From an uncultured Lachnospiraceae bacterium (lineage in GTDB: Bacteria > Bacillota > Clostridia > Lachnospirales > Lachnospiraceae): DNA of 64,000 nt. Positions within the stretch are counted from its first letter, which is position 1, and every line of letters starts with the position of its first letter. The stretch lies in assembly GCA_947176065.1 (NCBI GenBank), contig CAMWPB010000002.1, positions 44,761 to 108,760 on the forward strand. Direction: 5' to 3'. The notes beneath the pieces are model-generated. The model saw only the letters and a program-made list of their open reading frames with translations. It made no database searches and was not told where the DNA came from. Below, piece after piece: positions 32,220-42,168 of this stretch. The position numbers and the translations under genes were made by a program.

Positions 32220-33842
32220 ATGAAACAAATGAAAAAGAGGTGGAGGATGCTTGTGCCGACCGTCCTTTTGCTGGCGATGGCATTTTCCACAACGGTGTTT
32301 GCGGCGGAGGAGGAGATCGAGTATGTGCCTGACCTGCACGCTACGTTCTGGGCGCTGGTTCCGGCCATTGTGGCCATCGGGCTTGCGCTGATCACAAAAG
32401 AGGTCTACAGCTCCCTGTTTGTGGGGATTCTGATGGGTGCGCTTCTGTATTCGGGATTTCAGTTCGAGCTGACGATCACCCATATTTTCTCGGACGGGAT
32501 CATCGGTGTGCTGTCGGACAGTTATAATGTAGGTATCCTTGTGTTTCTGGTAATTCTGGGGACAATGGTCAGCCTGATGAACAAGGCGGGCGGCTCGGCG
32601 GCTTTCGGGCAGTTTGCGGCAGACCATATCAAAAACCGGGTGGGTGCGCAGCTCGCTACCGTTCTTTTGGGCGTGCTCATCTTCATTGACGATTATTTTA
32701 ACTGCCTGACTGTGGGCAGCGTGATGCGGCCGGTGACGGACAAGTTTAAGGTGTCGAGAACGAAGCTGGCTTACCTGATCGACGCTACGGCTGCACCGAT
32801 ATGTATTATCGCGCCGATTTCTTCCTGGGCGGCGGCGGTGACAGGCTTCGTGGAGGGCGAGGACGGATTTTCCATCTTTATCCGAGCGATTCCCTACAAT
32901 TTTTACGCCATTCTCACAATCGTTATGATGGTCGGCATGGTGCTGATGAGAACAGAGTTTGGCAAGATGAAGGAGCATGAAAAGAATGCGGCGAGAAAGG
33001 GCGATCTCTTCACGACGCCCGGGCGGCCCTACGAGAATGCGAAGGAAGAGAAGGTGAACGCCAAGGGCGGCGTTGTGGATCTGCTGATTCCCATTGCCGC
33101 GCTGATTGTCTGCTGCGTGATCGGCATGATTTATACGGGTGGCTTCTTTGAGGGAGTAGGGTTTGTGGAGGCGTTCTCGAACTCCGATGCGTCTCTGGGC
33201 CTGACGCTTGGCAGCTTTTTCGGCCTGATCATCACGATCCTTCTCTACCAGATCCGCCGGGTGCTTTCCTTTAAGGAGTGTATGGATTGTATTCCGGAAG
33301 GATTTCGGGCGATGGTGCCTGCGATTTTGATTCTGACTTTTGCATGGACGCTGAAGGCAATGACAGACAGTCTGGGTGCGGATCTGTATGTGGCGGGAGT
33401 GGTGCAGTCCAGTGCGGGTGCGTTTATGAACTTCCTGCCGGCGATCATCTTTGTGGTAGGGTGCTTCCTTGCTTTTGCAACGGGTACTTCCTGGGGAACC
33501 TTCGGTATTCTGATTCCCATTGTGGTGGCGGTGTTCCAGAACGGCGATCCGCAGATGATGATTATGTCCATTTCCGCCTGCATGGCGGGCGCAGTTTGCG
33601 GCGACCACTGTTCACCCATTTCCGATACCACCATCATGGCTTCCGCGGGCGCGCAGTGCGAACATGTGAACCATGTGACGACGCAGCTGCCCTACGCGGT
33701 TCTGGCGGCGGTGGTTTCCTTTATCACCTACATCGTGGCAGGCTTTGTAAAGAGCGCGTGGATCGCGCTTCCTGTGGGAATTGTGCTGATGCTGGTTGTG
33801 CTGTTTGCGCTACGCAGCATAAACGGGATTGTGGAAACGTGA
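32220..33842 (+). CDS. NhaC-family Na+/H+ antiporter
   Basis: A 540-residue secondary transporter. A cleavable-looking signal segment (LLLAMAFSTTVFA, about 15-27) precedes about 11-12 membrane helices. NhaC-family motifs include GTMVSLMNKAGGSAAFG, the FIDDYFNCLTVG region (about 155-166), AAPICIIAPISSWAA and ATGTSWGTFGILIPI, and the late GDHCSPISDTTIMASAG. Proteins of this family exchange Na+ for H+, or in some members malate and lactate. The ATG is preceded by AGAAGGAGAG. The stop is formed by the first bases of a family A palindromic repeat. Confidence 0.9.
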   Translation: MKQMKKRWRMLVPTVLLLAMAFSTTVFAAEEEIEYVPDLHATFWALVPAIVAIGLALITKEVYSSLFVGILMGALLYSGFQFELTITHIFSDGIIGVLSDSYNVGILVFLVILGTMVSLMNKAGGSAAFGQFAADHIKNRVGAQLATVLLGVLIFIDDYFNCLTVGSVMRPVTDKFKVSRTKLAYLIDATAAPICIIAPISSWAAAVTGFVEGEDGFSIFIRAIPYNFYAILTIVMMVGMVLMRTEFGKMKEHEKNAARKGDLFTTPGRPYENAKEEKVNAKGGVVDLLIPIAALIVCCVIGMIYTGGFFEGVGFVEAFSNSDASLGLTLGSFFGLIITILLYQIRRVLSFKECMDCIPEGFRAMVPAILILTFAWTLKAMTDSLGADLYVAGVVQSSAGAFMNFLPAIIFVVGCFLAFATGTSWGTFGILIPIVVAVFQNGDPQMMIMSISACMAGAVCGDHCSPISDTTIMASAGAQCEHVNHVTTQLPYAVLAAVVSFITYIVAGFVKSAWIALPVGIVLMLVVLFALRSINGIVET

Positions 33843-33932
33843 GAAGAACTTCTAAAACTTGGCAGCAGAGGCTGCCTCGCCAAGAAGTTCTAAGTCTCAC
33901 GTGGGAGAATGCCTGAAAAGCGGCATTCTCCG
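33839..33932 (+). repeat. Palindromic repeat family A, copy 2
   Basis: Stem GTGAGAAGAACTTCTAAAAC with its partner AGAAGTTCTAAGTCTCAC, then a second hairpin GGAGAATGCC/GGCATTCTCC. The TGA stop of the NhaC gene lies in the first GTGA. It also sits 12 bp from the end of the convergent lipoprotein gene and may end transcription both ways. Confidence 0.8.
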
Positions 33933-33943
33933 TATTGAGTGGT

Positions 33944-35053
33944 CTAGTAGATGGCCTCCACGCCGGACACGCCGTCTTCCGTGATATCAAATTTCCAGAC
34001 GGCGTGTCCGGGAATGCGGTGTTCAGTTAAATAATAGGCGTTATCTATTTTGGTTATGTAGTAGGGCGTGCCGCCGCCGATGAAATTTTCGTATATATCC
34101 TCGTATTTTCCGGCCGCGAGGTTTTTCAGGTTCTTCGTGCGGATGATGGTGGCGTGCTCCTGACTGCCCGTGATATCTGTGGAAATGGTGAGGTAGCAGC
34201 TACCCTCGGCAAAGGAAAGCTGTATCATGCCGGCCATTTCGTCAGGTACGGGATAGGTTCTGCGCACGGCAAAGGTGGACAGATCCGCCTGTAAGACTGC
34301 GGGTGTGCCGGGGATGCCGGAGACGAAGTAAATGTCGTTTCCGTCGATGGTGAAGGAACGCACATAGGTTTCCTTCAGGGCCTCCACGGTGCGGATTTCC
34401 GTGAGATACATCTGTGGATCGCCGGGATCATGACGGCACAGGTACATTTCGCCGTTCATGGAGCTCCACACATAGAAGGTGTCCGTGGGTGCGTCATAGA
34501 CAATATAGTGAGGGCGGTTTCCGGCTTCATCCAGCGTCTGGGTGTGGTAGAAAACGCCCTCCTTTTTTTCAAATACGAGGATGCGGTTTCCCTCCGTGTC
34601 GTCCACCAGATAAACGAGGCCGTCGCTTGCTATGGTGTGGCCCTTATCGATGGCATTGGTTAAAACCTGCCAGTCCGTCAGCGGGTCAGTGAGGTTGTCG
34701 TGATAGATCACCTGATCGTGATAGCAGTCTACGATAAACCAGGTGTCCTCCACTTTGGTGACATAGGTGGGGACGCTTAAGTCGCTAAAGGAATTGCGGG
34801 GAATGTCCTGCGCGGCGGCAGGATTGGAATTTTCGCTCTTAAGATCCTGCACCACTGTAAAGGCGCGGATATGGTCTTCGCTTGGAAGCGGGGTATCCAG
34901 CTCTTTTGTGACGGCGCGGGCGGACGATTCGCCGGGGACGGAGCCCTGGCCGCAGGCCGTGAGGATTCCGGCCATAACCGGCAGGAGAAAAAGAGAAAGA
35001 AAGAGGAGTGATGCGTGTTTTTTTGTCGGGAGTTTTCTGATTTTTCTGCTCAT
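33944..35053 (-). CDS. Lipoprotein with beta-propeller-like repeats
   Basis: A 369-residue exported lipoprotein with signal peptide and lipobox LTAC (about residues 29-32). The mature part shows repeated short beta motifs such as YVTKVEDTWFIVDCYHDQV, TIASDGLVYLVDD, RPHYIVYDAPTDTFYVW and YYITKIDNAYYLTEH, the look of an NHL- or YVTN-like propeller. No catalytic residues are recognised. The ATG at 35053 is chosen because the signal peptide follows; the frame is open upstream but has no export signal or ribosome site. Function unknown; extracellular binding is likely. Confidence 0.7.
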   Translation of the reverse strand: MSRKIRKLPTKKHASLLFLSLFLLPVMAGILTACGQGSVPGESSARAVTKELDTPLPSEDHIRAFTVVQDLKSENSNPAAAQDIPRNSFSDLSVPTYVTKVEDTWFIVDCYHDQVIYHDNLTDPLTDWQVLTNAIDKGHTIASDGLVYLVDDTEGNRILVFEKKEGVFYHTQTLDEAGNRPHYIVYDAPTDTFYVWSSMNGEMYLCRHDPGDPQMYLTEIRTVEALKETYVRSFTIDGNDIYFVSGIPGTPAVLQADLSTFAVRRTYPVPDEMAGMIQLSFAEGSCYLTISTDITGSQEHATIIRTKNLKNLAAGKYEDIYENFIGGGTPYYITKIDNAYYLTEHRIPGHAVWKFDITEDGVSGVEAIY

Positions 35054-35214
35054 TGGTGTGCTTCTCTTTCTTTCTGCTGTATTTTCTGGTAAGATAAACC
35101 GTATCATATATTTAAGTTTACCACAAAATCCATTTCTTGTCGTGAGACGGATGAGGCGGGAATATCGTATTCTGTTTGGGAGGCCGGGCTTGGAGGCGGC
35201 GGTCTGACGGGAGT

Positions 35215-36495
35215 ATGAAAATGACAATGACAATAGTGTCACATTTGAATGCGGACAGCGCACAGAAACCGCAGAAAGCACGGGGTGTAACGGATGGGCA
35301 GAAAAAGGCTCCGTATAACGTTACCTTCGGTATTCTCTCCGCTCTTGCCATCATTATGATTGTAGCAGGACATGCGGGCTATGACATTTTGACGGTGGGA
35401 GGCCTGTTTCCCTACTATTCTTTCCATGTGCCGCTCTTTCTGTTTATTTCCGGCTACTTCTACCGGGAAGAGGAGGAAGAGCAACCGCGTCTCTATTTAA
35501 AGAAGAAGGTGAAACGGCTGGTTGTTCCCTATTTGACCTGGAATGTGGTGTACGGGGTGATTGCCTGGACGCTGCGGAGTTTCCTGGGATTTGGGATGGG
35601 AGAGGACATTTCCCTGAAGACGCTGTTTTTAGATCCGCTTTTGCACGGTTATCAGTTTATCTACAATTATGCGGCGTGGTTTGTGCCTGTGCTATTTTTC
35701 GTAGAAGTGATGAATCTGTGTATGCGGATTGTGCTTAAGAAGCTTCGGCTGCACAGTGAATGGCTCATTCTTTTGGGCTCTCTTGCGGTGGGAATGGCTG
35801 TGGTGCAGTTTGCCATCGCGGGCCGCGTGTGGGGGCTTTACAAGACGCCGGGACGGATTCTGTTCCTTTACCCCTGCTTTCAGATGGGACAATTTTATAA
35901 GAAGAAACTGGAATCGCGGGACACGCTCGGAAACGGTGCCTACTTTGCCGTAGTGCTTACGGTACAGGTGCTTTTGCATTTGTGCTGTAACGGATTGGCT
36001 TACAGCAGCGTGTGGTGCACGGGCTTTGCCAACGGGCCGGTGATTCCATATGTGACAGCGGTGTCAGGTATCGCTTTCTGGCTGCGGGTGGCGAAAATTC
36101 TGGCTCCGCTTTGCGGGGAGAGTCGAAGTGATGATACGGCGGCGCAGCTTGAAGAGGAAAAGCGGAGCGGTCTGACAGCGGCAAAGAATCCGGCGGGCGG
36201 ATTTCTTCTGTATCTGGGCCGCAACACTTACGCGGTGATGATGCACCACGTCATGGCATTTATGCTGGTGAAGATGGTTCTGGCGGGGATTGCCGCTCAC
36301 ACGGGGTATCTGGCAGACTTTGATTTTGCAAGGTTTTATGGGGATATAGACTATTTTTACACTGTGAAAGGGGCGGAGGCCTTTTATATGGTGTATCTGG
36401 CGGCAGGAGTGCTGCTGCCGCTGCTGTTACAGAGAGGGCTGGATCTTTTGATACCGGCGGTGAGGCGTATCCTCCCTGTTCCGGGGCGCGGCTGA
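35215..36495 (+). CDS. Acyltransferase-3 family membrane protein
   Basis: A 426-residue membrane protein with about ten helices. Start of the family domain is NVTFGILSALAIIMIVAGHAG, with the catalytic-type His in GHAG, followed by PYYSFHVPLFLFISGYFYR, which matches the acyltransferase-3 (OafA-like) FHMPLFFFISGY pattern. The KKKVKRLVVPYLTWNVVYG motif is also typical. A late MMHHVMAF segment carries another conserved His pair. These enzymes move acyl groups on to surface sugars. The ATG at 35215 is the likely start, with GGGAG a few bases upstream. Confidence 0.85.
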   Translation: MKMTMTIVSHLNADSAQKPQKARGVTDGQKKAPYNVTFGILSALAIIMIVAGHAGYDILTVGGLFPYYSFHVPLFLFISGYFYREEEEEQPRLYLKKKVKRLVVPYLTWNVVYGVIAWTLRSFLGFGMGEDISLKTLFLDPLLHGYQFIYNYAAWFVPVLFFVEVMNLCMRIVLKKLRLHSEWLILLGSLAVGMAVVQFAIAGRVWGLYKTPGRILFLYPCFQMGQFYKKKLESRDTLGNGAYFAVVLTVQVLLHLCCNGLAYSSVWCTGFANGPVIPYVTAVSGIAFWLRVAKILAPLCGESRSDDTAAQLEEEKRSGLTAAKNPAGGFLLYLGRNTYAVMMHHVMAFMLVKMVLAGIAAHTGYLADFDFARFYGDIDYFYTVKGAEAFYMVYLAAGVLLPLLLQRGLDLLIPAVRRILPVPGRG

Positions 36496-36557
36496 CTGCC
36501 CGGATGATGAATGACCGTTCGTATGATGTGTAGCGGGACTGTTTGGCAGGCCGTAGA

Positions 36558-37667
36558 TTATCGGTAAGTCAGTTTGGCGGGACATGAGACCAGAAGGTTC
36601 TGCATATTGCCGCAGAGCGTCCGCCATATGTCGTGTCTGAGTCCTGCGGCATTGCCGAGCCAGTATCTCTTTCTGCCGTCCATGGTGACCAGTGTAATCT
36701 GGTAGTGGTCGAACAGGGGCAGTTTTCCGGCAGGTGAATTCATGATGACCTGTTGTATGCGGTTTACGCTGTACATGGTCTGGTCGATCTGCAGCATATT
36801 GCCGGCGAAAGTGATTCTCTGCGGGCAGGAAGTCTTCAGCACGGCATTGACAGCCAGAGTCCACAGGGCGCGGCACAGCAGGAAAAGGCTGCAGAGGGAG
36901 AGCAGAATGGACCCGTAGCCGATGATCTGGGAAAATACGGAGCCGGAATCATACTGCGGAGGTATAAAAAGCATTTCATAAAACAGGCAGGTGGATACGA
37001 AAAAGACCACCAGACTGAGTATAAGAAAGAGGATCAGGCGGCCGGCCATGCGGCCCCAGAGCTTCCGGGGGTCGATCGGAATCGCCGTTTCGCACTGAAA
37101 AGCGTCCATCATAATTTCCGTCTTGTCGTCCTCGGCAAGATGCTCTGTGCGGCTTACCCGTGTGAGAAGCTGCATCACCTGTTCCAGATCCTTTTCACTG
37201 TATTCGTAAAGCCGGTATTTGACTTCTTTTCCGGCATTGTTCCGAAAAATCAGATAGCGTCTGCGGAAGACCCAGGCGGCGAAATGAACGCTGACGTAGG
37301 ACTCCACGGTTTTGGGACGGATAAAATCTGCCAAAAGAAGACGGTCCGTATGGCGCAGACGCCGGATGGTTATGGCATCGCCGGACAGGGTGACGCTGGT
37401 GCGGCGCAAAACGCACCGTATGATGGTGATGATCAGGGCAGTTACCATGACGTTCGGCCATGCAAAAAGCCGCAGCACATAGTAGAGGAGCGGCGTCAGG
37501 AAGAAGAGCCTCCGCACATAAGAAAAGAGCGGCATAACGAGCAAAACCTCTAAGAAGTAGTACAGAACACAGAGCGCAACTCCCCAGATAATGGTCTGGA
37601 TGATAATAAACTCAAGGCACATAAGGGGACTGCCGGTGATGGTGTGGTTATCTTTGGGTGTATTCAT
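36558..37667 (-). CDS. Membrane protein with PH-like segments, unknown function
   Basis: A 369-residue protein with two paired membrane regions: helices at about 20-85 and about 210-280. Each pair is followed by a soluble beta-rich part (SVTLSGDAITIRRLRHTD..., and RITFAGNMLQIDQTMYSVNR with TLVTMDGRKRYWLG) reminiscent of a bacterial PH domain, so the protein looks like an internal two-unit repeat. The ATG at 37667 is preferred: AAAGGA is 9 bp upstream, while the ATG at 37694 has no clear site. I do not recognise a function. Confidence 0.6.
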   Translation of the reverse strand: MNTPKDNHTITGSPLMCLEFIIIQTIIWGVALCVLYYFLEVLLVMPLFSYVRRLFFLTPLLYYVLRLFAWPNVMVTALIITIIRCVLRRTSVTLSGDAITIRRLRHTDRLLLADFIRPKTVESYVSVHFAAWVFRRRYLIFRNNAGKEVKYRLYEYSEKDLEQVMQLLTRVSRTEHLAEDDKTEIMMDAFQCETAIPIDPRKLWGRMAGRLILFLILSLVVFFVSTCLFYEMLFIPPQYDSGSVFSQIIGYGSILLSLCSLFLLCRALWTLAVNAVLKTSCPQRITFAGNMLQIDQTMYSVNRIQQVIMNSPAGKLPLFDHYQITLVTMDGRKRYWLGNAAGLRHDIWRTLCGNMQNLLVSCPAKLTYR

Positions 37668-37851
37668 GGAAGGGATCCTTTCGTCGGGTGTCATTGCATT
37701 TCTTTCTATATTTTAGCAAAATTCTGATCATACAACAACGAAGTCTTGTCAGAAATTCTGGTGTTTTTATTTCTTGCTTATAATATGACTGAATAACCGG
37801 GTGTGGTATAATTATATCAATTAGCAATTTAGGGAGAACGGGAGGAGTATT

Positions 37852-39906
37852 ATGAAACGACGTTATATGAAATTGGCGGCTTTATATCTCAGTGTCGGTC
37901 TCACCACTGCCGCTTTATCAGGATGCGGAGCCGGCCAGAGCGACAACGCGGAGCCTGTCGCGAAAACAGAAGAAACGCAGGAAACGGAGGAGGCAGGAGC
38001 GGCTGATATAGAAGTGACCTCATTTCCGCTGCCGGATGGCCCGGAAGAGTCCGGGATCTATATTGAGCCGGTCGCTGGTATTTCCGATCATTTTATCCGC
38101 GGCATGGATGCTTCTTCCGTACTTGCAGAAGAGAACAGCGGCGTTACATATTACAATTATGACGGTGAAGAGCAGGACGTCTTTATGACATTGGCGCAGT
38201 CCGGCGTCAATTACATTCGTATCCGCGTATGGAACGATCCCTATGACGAGAACGGCAACGGATACGGCGGCGGAAATAATGATGTTTCTACGGCAATCGA
38301 ACTCGGAAAGCGTGCAACAAGGTATGGTATGAAGGTGTGTATCGATTTTCACTATTCTGATTTCTGGGCCGATCCTAAAAGACAGCATGCGCCTAAGGCA
38401 TGGGAAGGGATGAGCGTTGAGGAGAAAAGCGAAGCGCTCTATGAATTTACGAAAGACAGTTTGACGCAGATTCTGGATGCCGGTGTAGATGTAGGCATGG
38501 TGCAGATCGGGAATGAGATTAACAACGCTATGTCCGGTGAGTCCTCTCTCTCTGCTGTTTCCACGCTTTTGATTTCGGGGAGCCGTGCTGTCCGTGAGAT
38601 AGAAGAAGCTTACGGTAAGGAGATTCAGATCGTTGTGCACTATACAAACATTGGGGATAACGAACAGATAGACGGTCTTGTTTCCAATCTGGAGCATACG
38701 GGCGTTGACTATGATATCATTGGTTTATCCTATTACCCGTTCTGGGATGGCACGAATGAGAATATGCAGTCGGTTGCCAGACATATTCAGGAGGAATACG
38801 GCAAGAAGGTTATGATTGCAGAAACCTCTTATGCTTATACTACGGAAGACGGTGACGGTACTGAGAACAGCTTTGACGGCATTGAGGGAGCGGTGGAAGG
38901 ATATGCCGCTACCGTGCAGGGGCAGGCGTCCATGATCCGTGATATCTGTGAAGCTGCAAACGAAGCAGGTGTGCTCGGTATCTTTTATTGGGAAGGTGTA
39001 TGGATTCCGGTGGGTAAGGCAGATGAGAATAATTCACCCGTGTGGGAAGAATTCGGAAGCGGCTGGGCGAGCAGCTATGCGGCGGATTATGATCCGGAGG
39101 ATGCAGGTCTGTATTACGGCGGCTGCTCGTGGGATAATCAGGCGATGTTTGATTTTGAAGGACACCCGCTGCCGTCACTGAACGTATTTAAATATTTAAA
39201 ATATGGATCGACTGCGCCTTTGGCGGTCGATGCCGTTCCGGACATTTATCTGTCCTGCGATGTGGGCAGCGAAATTGCGCTCCCTGAAACGGTGGATGTG
39301 GTTTATAATGACCGTTCTGCGAACAGGAAAGAGCCTGTCACGTGGGACGAGACACAGTTTGCGGCTATTGACACGAATGTGGGCGGAGAATATGAGGTGT
39401 CAGGGACAGTGGAAGACGGTACGGCCGTGACAGCTTACATAGAGGTTGTAATGCGCAACTATGTGCAGAATCCGAGTTTCGAGGATACCGATACCTCCAT
39501 GTGGAAAGTCACCTATGAAGGGGAAAACAACCCGACAGATTTCCAGCAAAAGGCAGATGATGCATACACGGGGGAAGTCGCTTTCCATTTCTGGTCGGAA
39601 GACTCCGACATGGAATTTTCGATTGAGCAGGAAATTACGGACTTAGAGCCCGGAACCTACCGGCTTACGGTTTGCGCGCAGGGCGGCGATGTGTCGGATG
39701 ACTGCGAGATGGAATTATATTCGATTGCAGAGGGCAAGGAGCAGGCGGAGCCTTTCATGGTAACTACGTGGGCGGATTGGAAGACCCCTGCCATTCCTGA
39801 GATCAGAGTTACAGACGGTACGCTTACGATCGGTGTCCGCATGAAGTGCAATGCGAAAAGCTGGGGAACCATAGATGATTTCACACTGAATAAAGTTTCT
39901 GATTAG
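37852..39906 (+). CDS. Arabinogalactan endo-beta-1,4-galactanase (GH53) lipoprotein
   Basis: A 684-residue extracellular enzyme that cuts beta-1,4-galactan of pectin. The signal peptide ends in lipobox LSGC (about 22-25). The GH53 catalytic domain (about 75-430) has IRGMDASSVLAEE, NYIRIRVWNDPYD, CIDFHYSDFWADP, the acid/base glutamate in VQIGNEIN and the nucleophile glutamate in MIAETSYAY. Then come an Ig-like bacterial domain (about 450-535, with PVTWDE) and a C-terminal carbohydrate-binding-like domain starting YVQNPSFEDTDTSMWKV. The GGGAGGAG ribosome site supports the ATG. It stands alone, without a linked transporter. Confidence 0.93.
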   Translation: MKRRYMKLAALYLSVGLTTAALSGCGAGQSDNAEPVAKTEETQETEEAGAADIEVTSFPLPDGPEESGIYIEPVAGISDHFIRGMDASSVLAEENSGVTYYNYDGEEQDVFMTLAQSGVNYIRIRVWNDPYDENGNGYGGGNNDVSTAIELGKRATRYGMKVCIDFHYSDFWADPKRQHAPKAWEGMSVEEKSEALYEFTKDSLTQILDAGVDVGMVQIGNEINNAMSGESSLSAVSTLLISGSRAVREIEEAYGKEIQIVVHYTNIGDNEQIDGLVSNLEHTGVDYDIIGLSYYPFWDGTNENMQSVARHIQEEYGKKVMIAETSYAYTTEDGDGTENSFDGIEGAVEGYAATVQGQASMIRDICEAANEAGVLGIFYWEGVWIPVGKADENNSPVWEEFGSGWASSYAADYDPEDAGLYYGGCSWDNQAMFDFEGHPLPSLNVFKYLKYGSTAPLAVDAVPDIYLSCDVGSEIALPETVDVVYNDRSANRKEPVTWDETQFAAIDTNVGGEYEVSGTVEDGTAVTAYIEVVMRNYVQNPSFEDTDTSMWKVTYEGENNPTDFQQKADDAYTGEVAFHFWSEDSDMEFSIEQEITDLEPGTYRLTVCAQGGDVSDDCEMELYSIAEGKEQAEPFMVTTWADWKTPAIPEIRVTDGTLTIGVRMKCNAKSWGTIDDFTLNKVSD

Positions 39907-39908
39907 CT

Positions 39909-40468
39909 TCACTTTTTATCATTATGGCGGTTCTTTTGATAGTAGAAAACATACTGCTGAATGATTCCGACGTTTTCTTTATACAAAGGAAATGGATTAT
40001 CTCCAACGCCGTGTACTTTTTGCAATTCATCTAACAGAGCCGCCGTATGATACGCTGCGATTGCCTCAAGGTTCAGCGAACCGTTTATCACCTGTTGAAT
40101 GGCATCCATAATATATGGCGCTCTGTATCCAAGCCCGCATTTTCTTAAATCATCTTCTGTTGCTGAAACCATTTCATATGGTGTGGGAAATAAGTTTATC
40201 GTCTCAAAGTCCGTCTCAATCTGTTTTCCATACATCCGGGCAAGCAATTCTACACTTTTAGATATTGCCGGTATGTTCTTTCTCTGCGAGATGATAAAAG
40301 TAATCAGCATTTCCCAGGGGTCCTGCTTTAAAATCCGTAAACCTTCGCCTGCATCAATGGCCTGATCATAAACCGGAATATGTCTTTTTTGATCTCCTGC
40401 GATCTGAAACTCTGGCCGCTTTTGATGATTTTCTCAAGATTAAAATCATCCTGTATCGTTATATTCAT
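39909..40468 (-). pseudogene. Decayed 8-oxoguanine DNA glycosylase (OGG-type)
   Basis: Leftward remnant of an HhH-GPD glycosylase. The N-terminus MNITIQDDFNLEKIIKSGQS is recognisable from 40468, then breaks after about 46 codons. The homologous sequence resumes in another frame as YDQAIDAGEGLRILKQDPWE and MLITFIISQRKNIPAISKS. Further on, LDELQKVHGVG should lead into the catalytic Lys/Asp part but jumps to NPFPLYKENVG near the C-terminus. So at least two internal deletions have removed the middle and the active site. It is convergent with the galactanase gene, whose stop is 3 bp away. Confidence 0.75.
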
Positions 40469-40767
40469 ATAGATATCCTTTGTGTAATATGGTTTTTGTG
40501 GAAAAACGGATCAGTCTCCGCAACGCTTATGCCGGCTCCCTTTTTAAGCGAAGTTTATTTACAAATATTCACAATTGATATTCGTAAATATATCACAGAT
40601 GTGTAAGTTTATCAAGGATTCTCGGATCTCCGTTTATGATGATAATTTTCATGTTCTTTTTTCTTTCAAACGGAACTATAAGGGGATATAATACTATTTG
40701 AGAAGTACGAATCATTTGCTGTTTTGCGGACAATAAAAATAAGAGATGAAACAAACAGGAGGCAGAT
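40469..40767. other. Intergenic region between the glycosylase remnant and bcp
   Basis: An AT-rich stretch of about 300 bp with no gene, terminator or strong promoter that I can identify. Confidence 0.5.
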
Positions 40768-41220
40768 ATGTTAGAGGTAGGAATGAAAGCGCCGGCGTTT
40801 GAGCTGCCGGATCAGAACGGTGTCATGCATAGTCTGGAAGAATACAGAGGGAAGAAGGTGATTCTGTATTTTTATCCCAAGGACAATACGCCGGGCTGTA
40901 CCAAACAGGCCTGCGGTTTTTCGGAGAGATATCCGCAGTTTCAGGAGAAGGGGGCTGTTGTAATCGGGATCAGTAAAGACACCGTGGCCTCCCATAAGAA
41001 ATTCGAAGAAAAATACGGGCTGGCATTTACCTTGCTGGCGGACCCGGAGCGGAAAGTCATCGAGGCATACGATGTGTGGAAGGAAAAGAAAAATTATGGA
41101 AAAGTCTCGATGGGAGTTGTGCGCACCACTTATCTGATAGATGAAAACGGGATGATTGTTAAGGCCAACGACAAAGTGAAAGCGGCGGACGACCCGGAGA
41201 AGATGTTGGGAGAAGTGTAA
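40768..41220 (+). CDS. bcp: Thioredoxin-dependent peroxiredoxin (Bcp/PrxQ)
   Basis: A 150-residue peroxiredoxin that reduces hydroperoxides. The peroxidatic cysteine is in NTPGCTKQACGFSE, and a second cysteine five residues later is the usual PrxQ resolving residue. LYFYPKDNTPG and VIGISKDTVASHKKF are typical of the family. The ATG is 6 bp after AGGAGG. Its stop overlaps the start of yaaA (TAATG), so the two oxidative-stress genes are co-expressed. Confidence 0.95.
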   Translation: MLEVGMKAPAFELPDQNGVMHSLEEYRGKKVILYFYPKDNTPGCTKQACGFSERYPQFQEKGAVVIGISKDTVASHKKFEEKYGLAFTLLADPERKVIEAYDVWKEKKNYGKVSMGVVRTTYLIDENGMIVKANDKVKAADDPEKMLGEV

Positions 41221-41969
41221 TGAAAATTATTCTTTCACCGGCGAAGAAGATGAATGTGGATACGGATTTGCTTGCGGTACAGGGCCTGCCTGTGTTTCTG
41301 GAACAGACGGAAGAAATTCTGGACTGGATGAAATCGAAATCGTATGCGGAATTAAAGACACTTTGGAACTGCAATGAAAAAATTGCCGAGCAGAATTTTG
41401 AAAGATTGCAGCATATGGATCTGAAAAGACAGCTGACGCCGGCGGTGCTTTCGTATGAGGGCATCGCCTATCAGTATATGGCGCCGGCAGTGTTTGAGGA
41501 CGGGCAGTTTGACTATGTGCAGGAGCATCTTCGTATCCTGTCCGCCTTTTACGGCGTGCTTAAACCGATGGACGGCATAACGCCATACAGGCTGGAAATG
41601 CAGGCAAAGGCGGCTGTTGCAGGATATAAAAACCTGTATGATTTGTGGGGATGCAGACTATATGAGGCGGTCCGGGATTGTTCGGGCGTTATTGTCAATC
41701 TGGCATCAAAAGAGTATGCAAAGTGCATTGAAAAATATCTGAAACCGGAAGATACTTACATTACCGTTACATTTGGCGAAATGTCAGGCGGCAGGATGGT
41801 CACCAGAGGAATCTATGCAAAGATGGCGAGAGGCGAGATGGTGCGGTTTATGGCGGAGAACAGAGTAGAAGATCCGGTCGGCATGAAGGCATTTGACAGA
41901 CTGGGATATGTGTACAGAGATGATCTGTCGTCCGGGACAGAGTATGTGTTTGAAAGGCGGAAGGCATGA
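41220..41969 (+). CDS. yaaA: Peroxide stress protein YaaA (DUF328)
   Basis: A 249-residue YaaA. Family marks are the N-terminal IILSPAKKMN, WNCNEKIAEQNFERLQ, ALSYEGIAYQY-like LSYEGIAYQYM, LRILSAFYGVLKPMDGITPYRLEM, VNLASKEYAK and the closing GYVYRDDLSSGTEYVF. In E. coli YaaA limits free iron during peroxide stress. Overlap with bcp by one base supports a joint stress role here. Confidence 0.95.
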   Translation: MKIILSPAKKMNVDTDLLAVQGLPVFLEQTEEILDWMKSKSYAELKTLWNCNEKIAEQNFERLQHMDLKRQLTPAVLSYEGIAYQYMAPAVFEDGQFDYVQEHLRILSAFYGVLKPMDGITPYRLEMQAKAAVAGYKNLYDLWGCRLYEAVRDCSGVIVNLASKEYAKCIEKYLKPEDTYITVTFGEMSGGRMVTRGIYAKMARGEMVRFMAENRVEDPVGMKAFDRLGYVYRDDLSSGTEYVFERRKA

Positions 41970-42168
41970 AAGCGATCGCCAGAGGCAGAGTGCAATCGAT
42001 CAGCCTGTTATATCTTATGCGGGTTTGAATTGCAATCGGCGGGGGAGTGTGATACGCTATCTAAAGAATGTGCGGCGGCTGCCAGGCACACTTTGCAATG
42101 CGCATGGACGCAAAAGGGTGTGCGTGTGAGAGGCGGCGCGTGGAGAGGTGTGCCGGAATGGAGGCACT

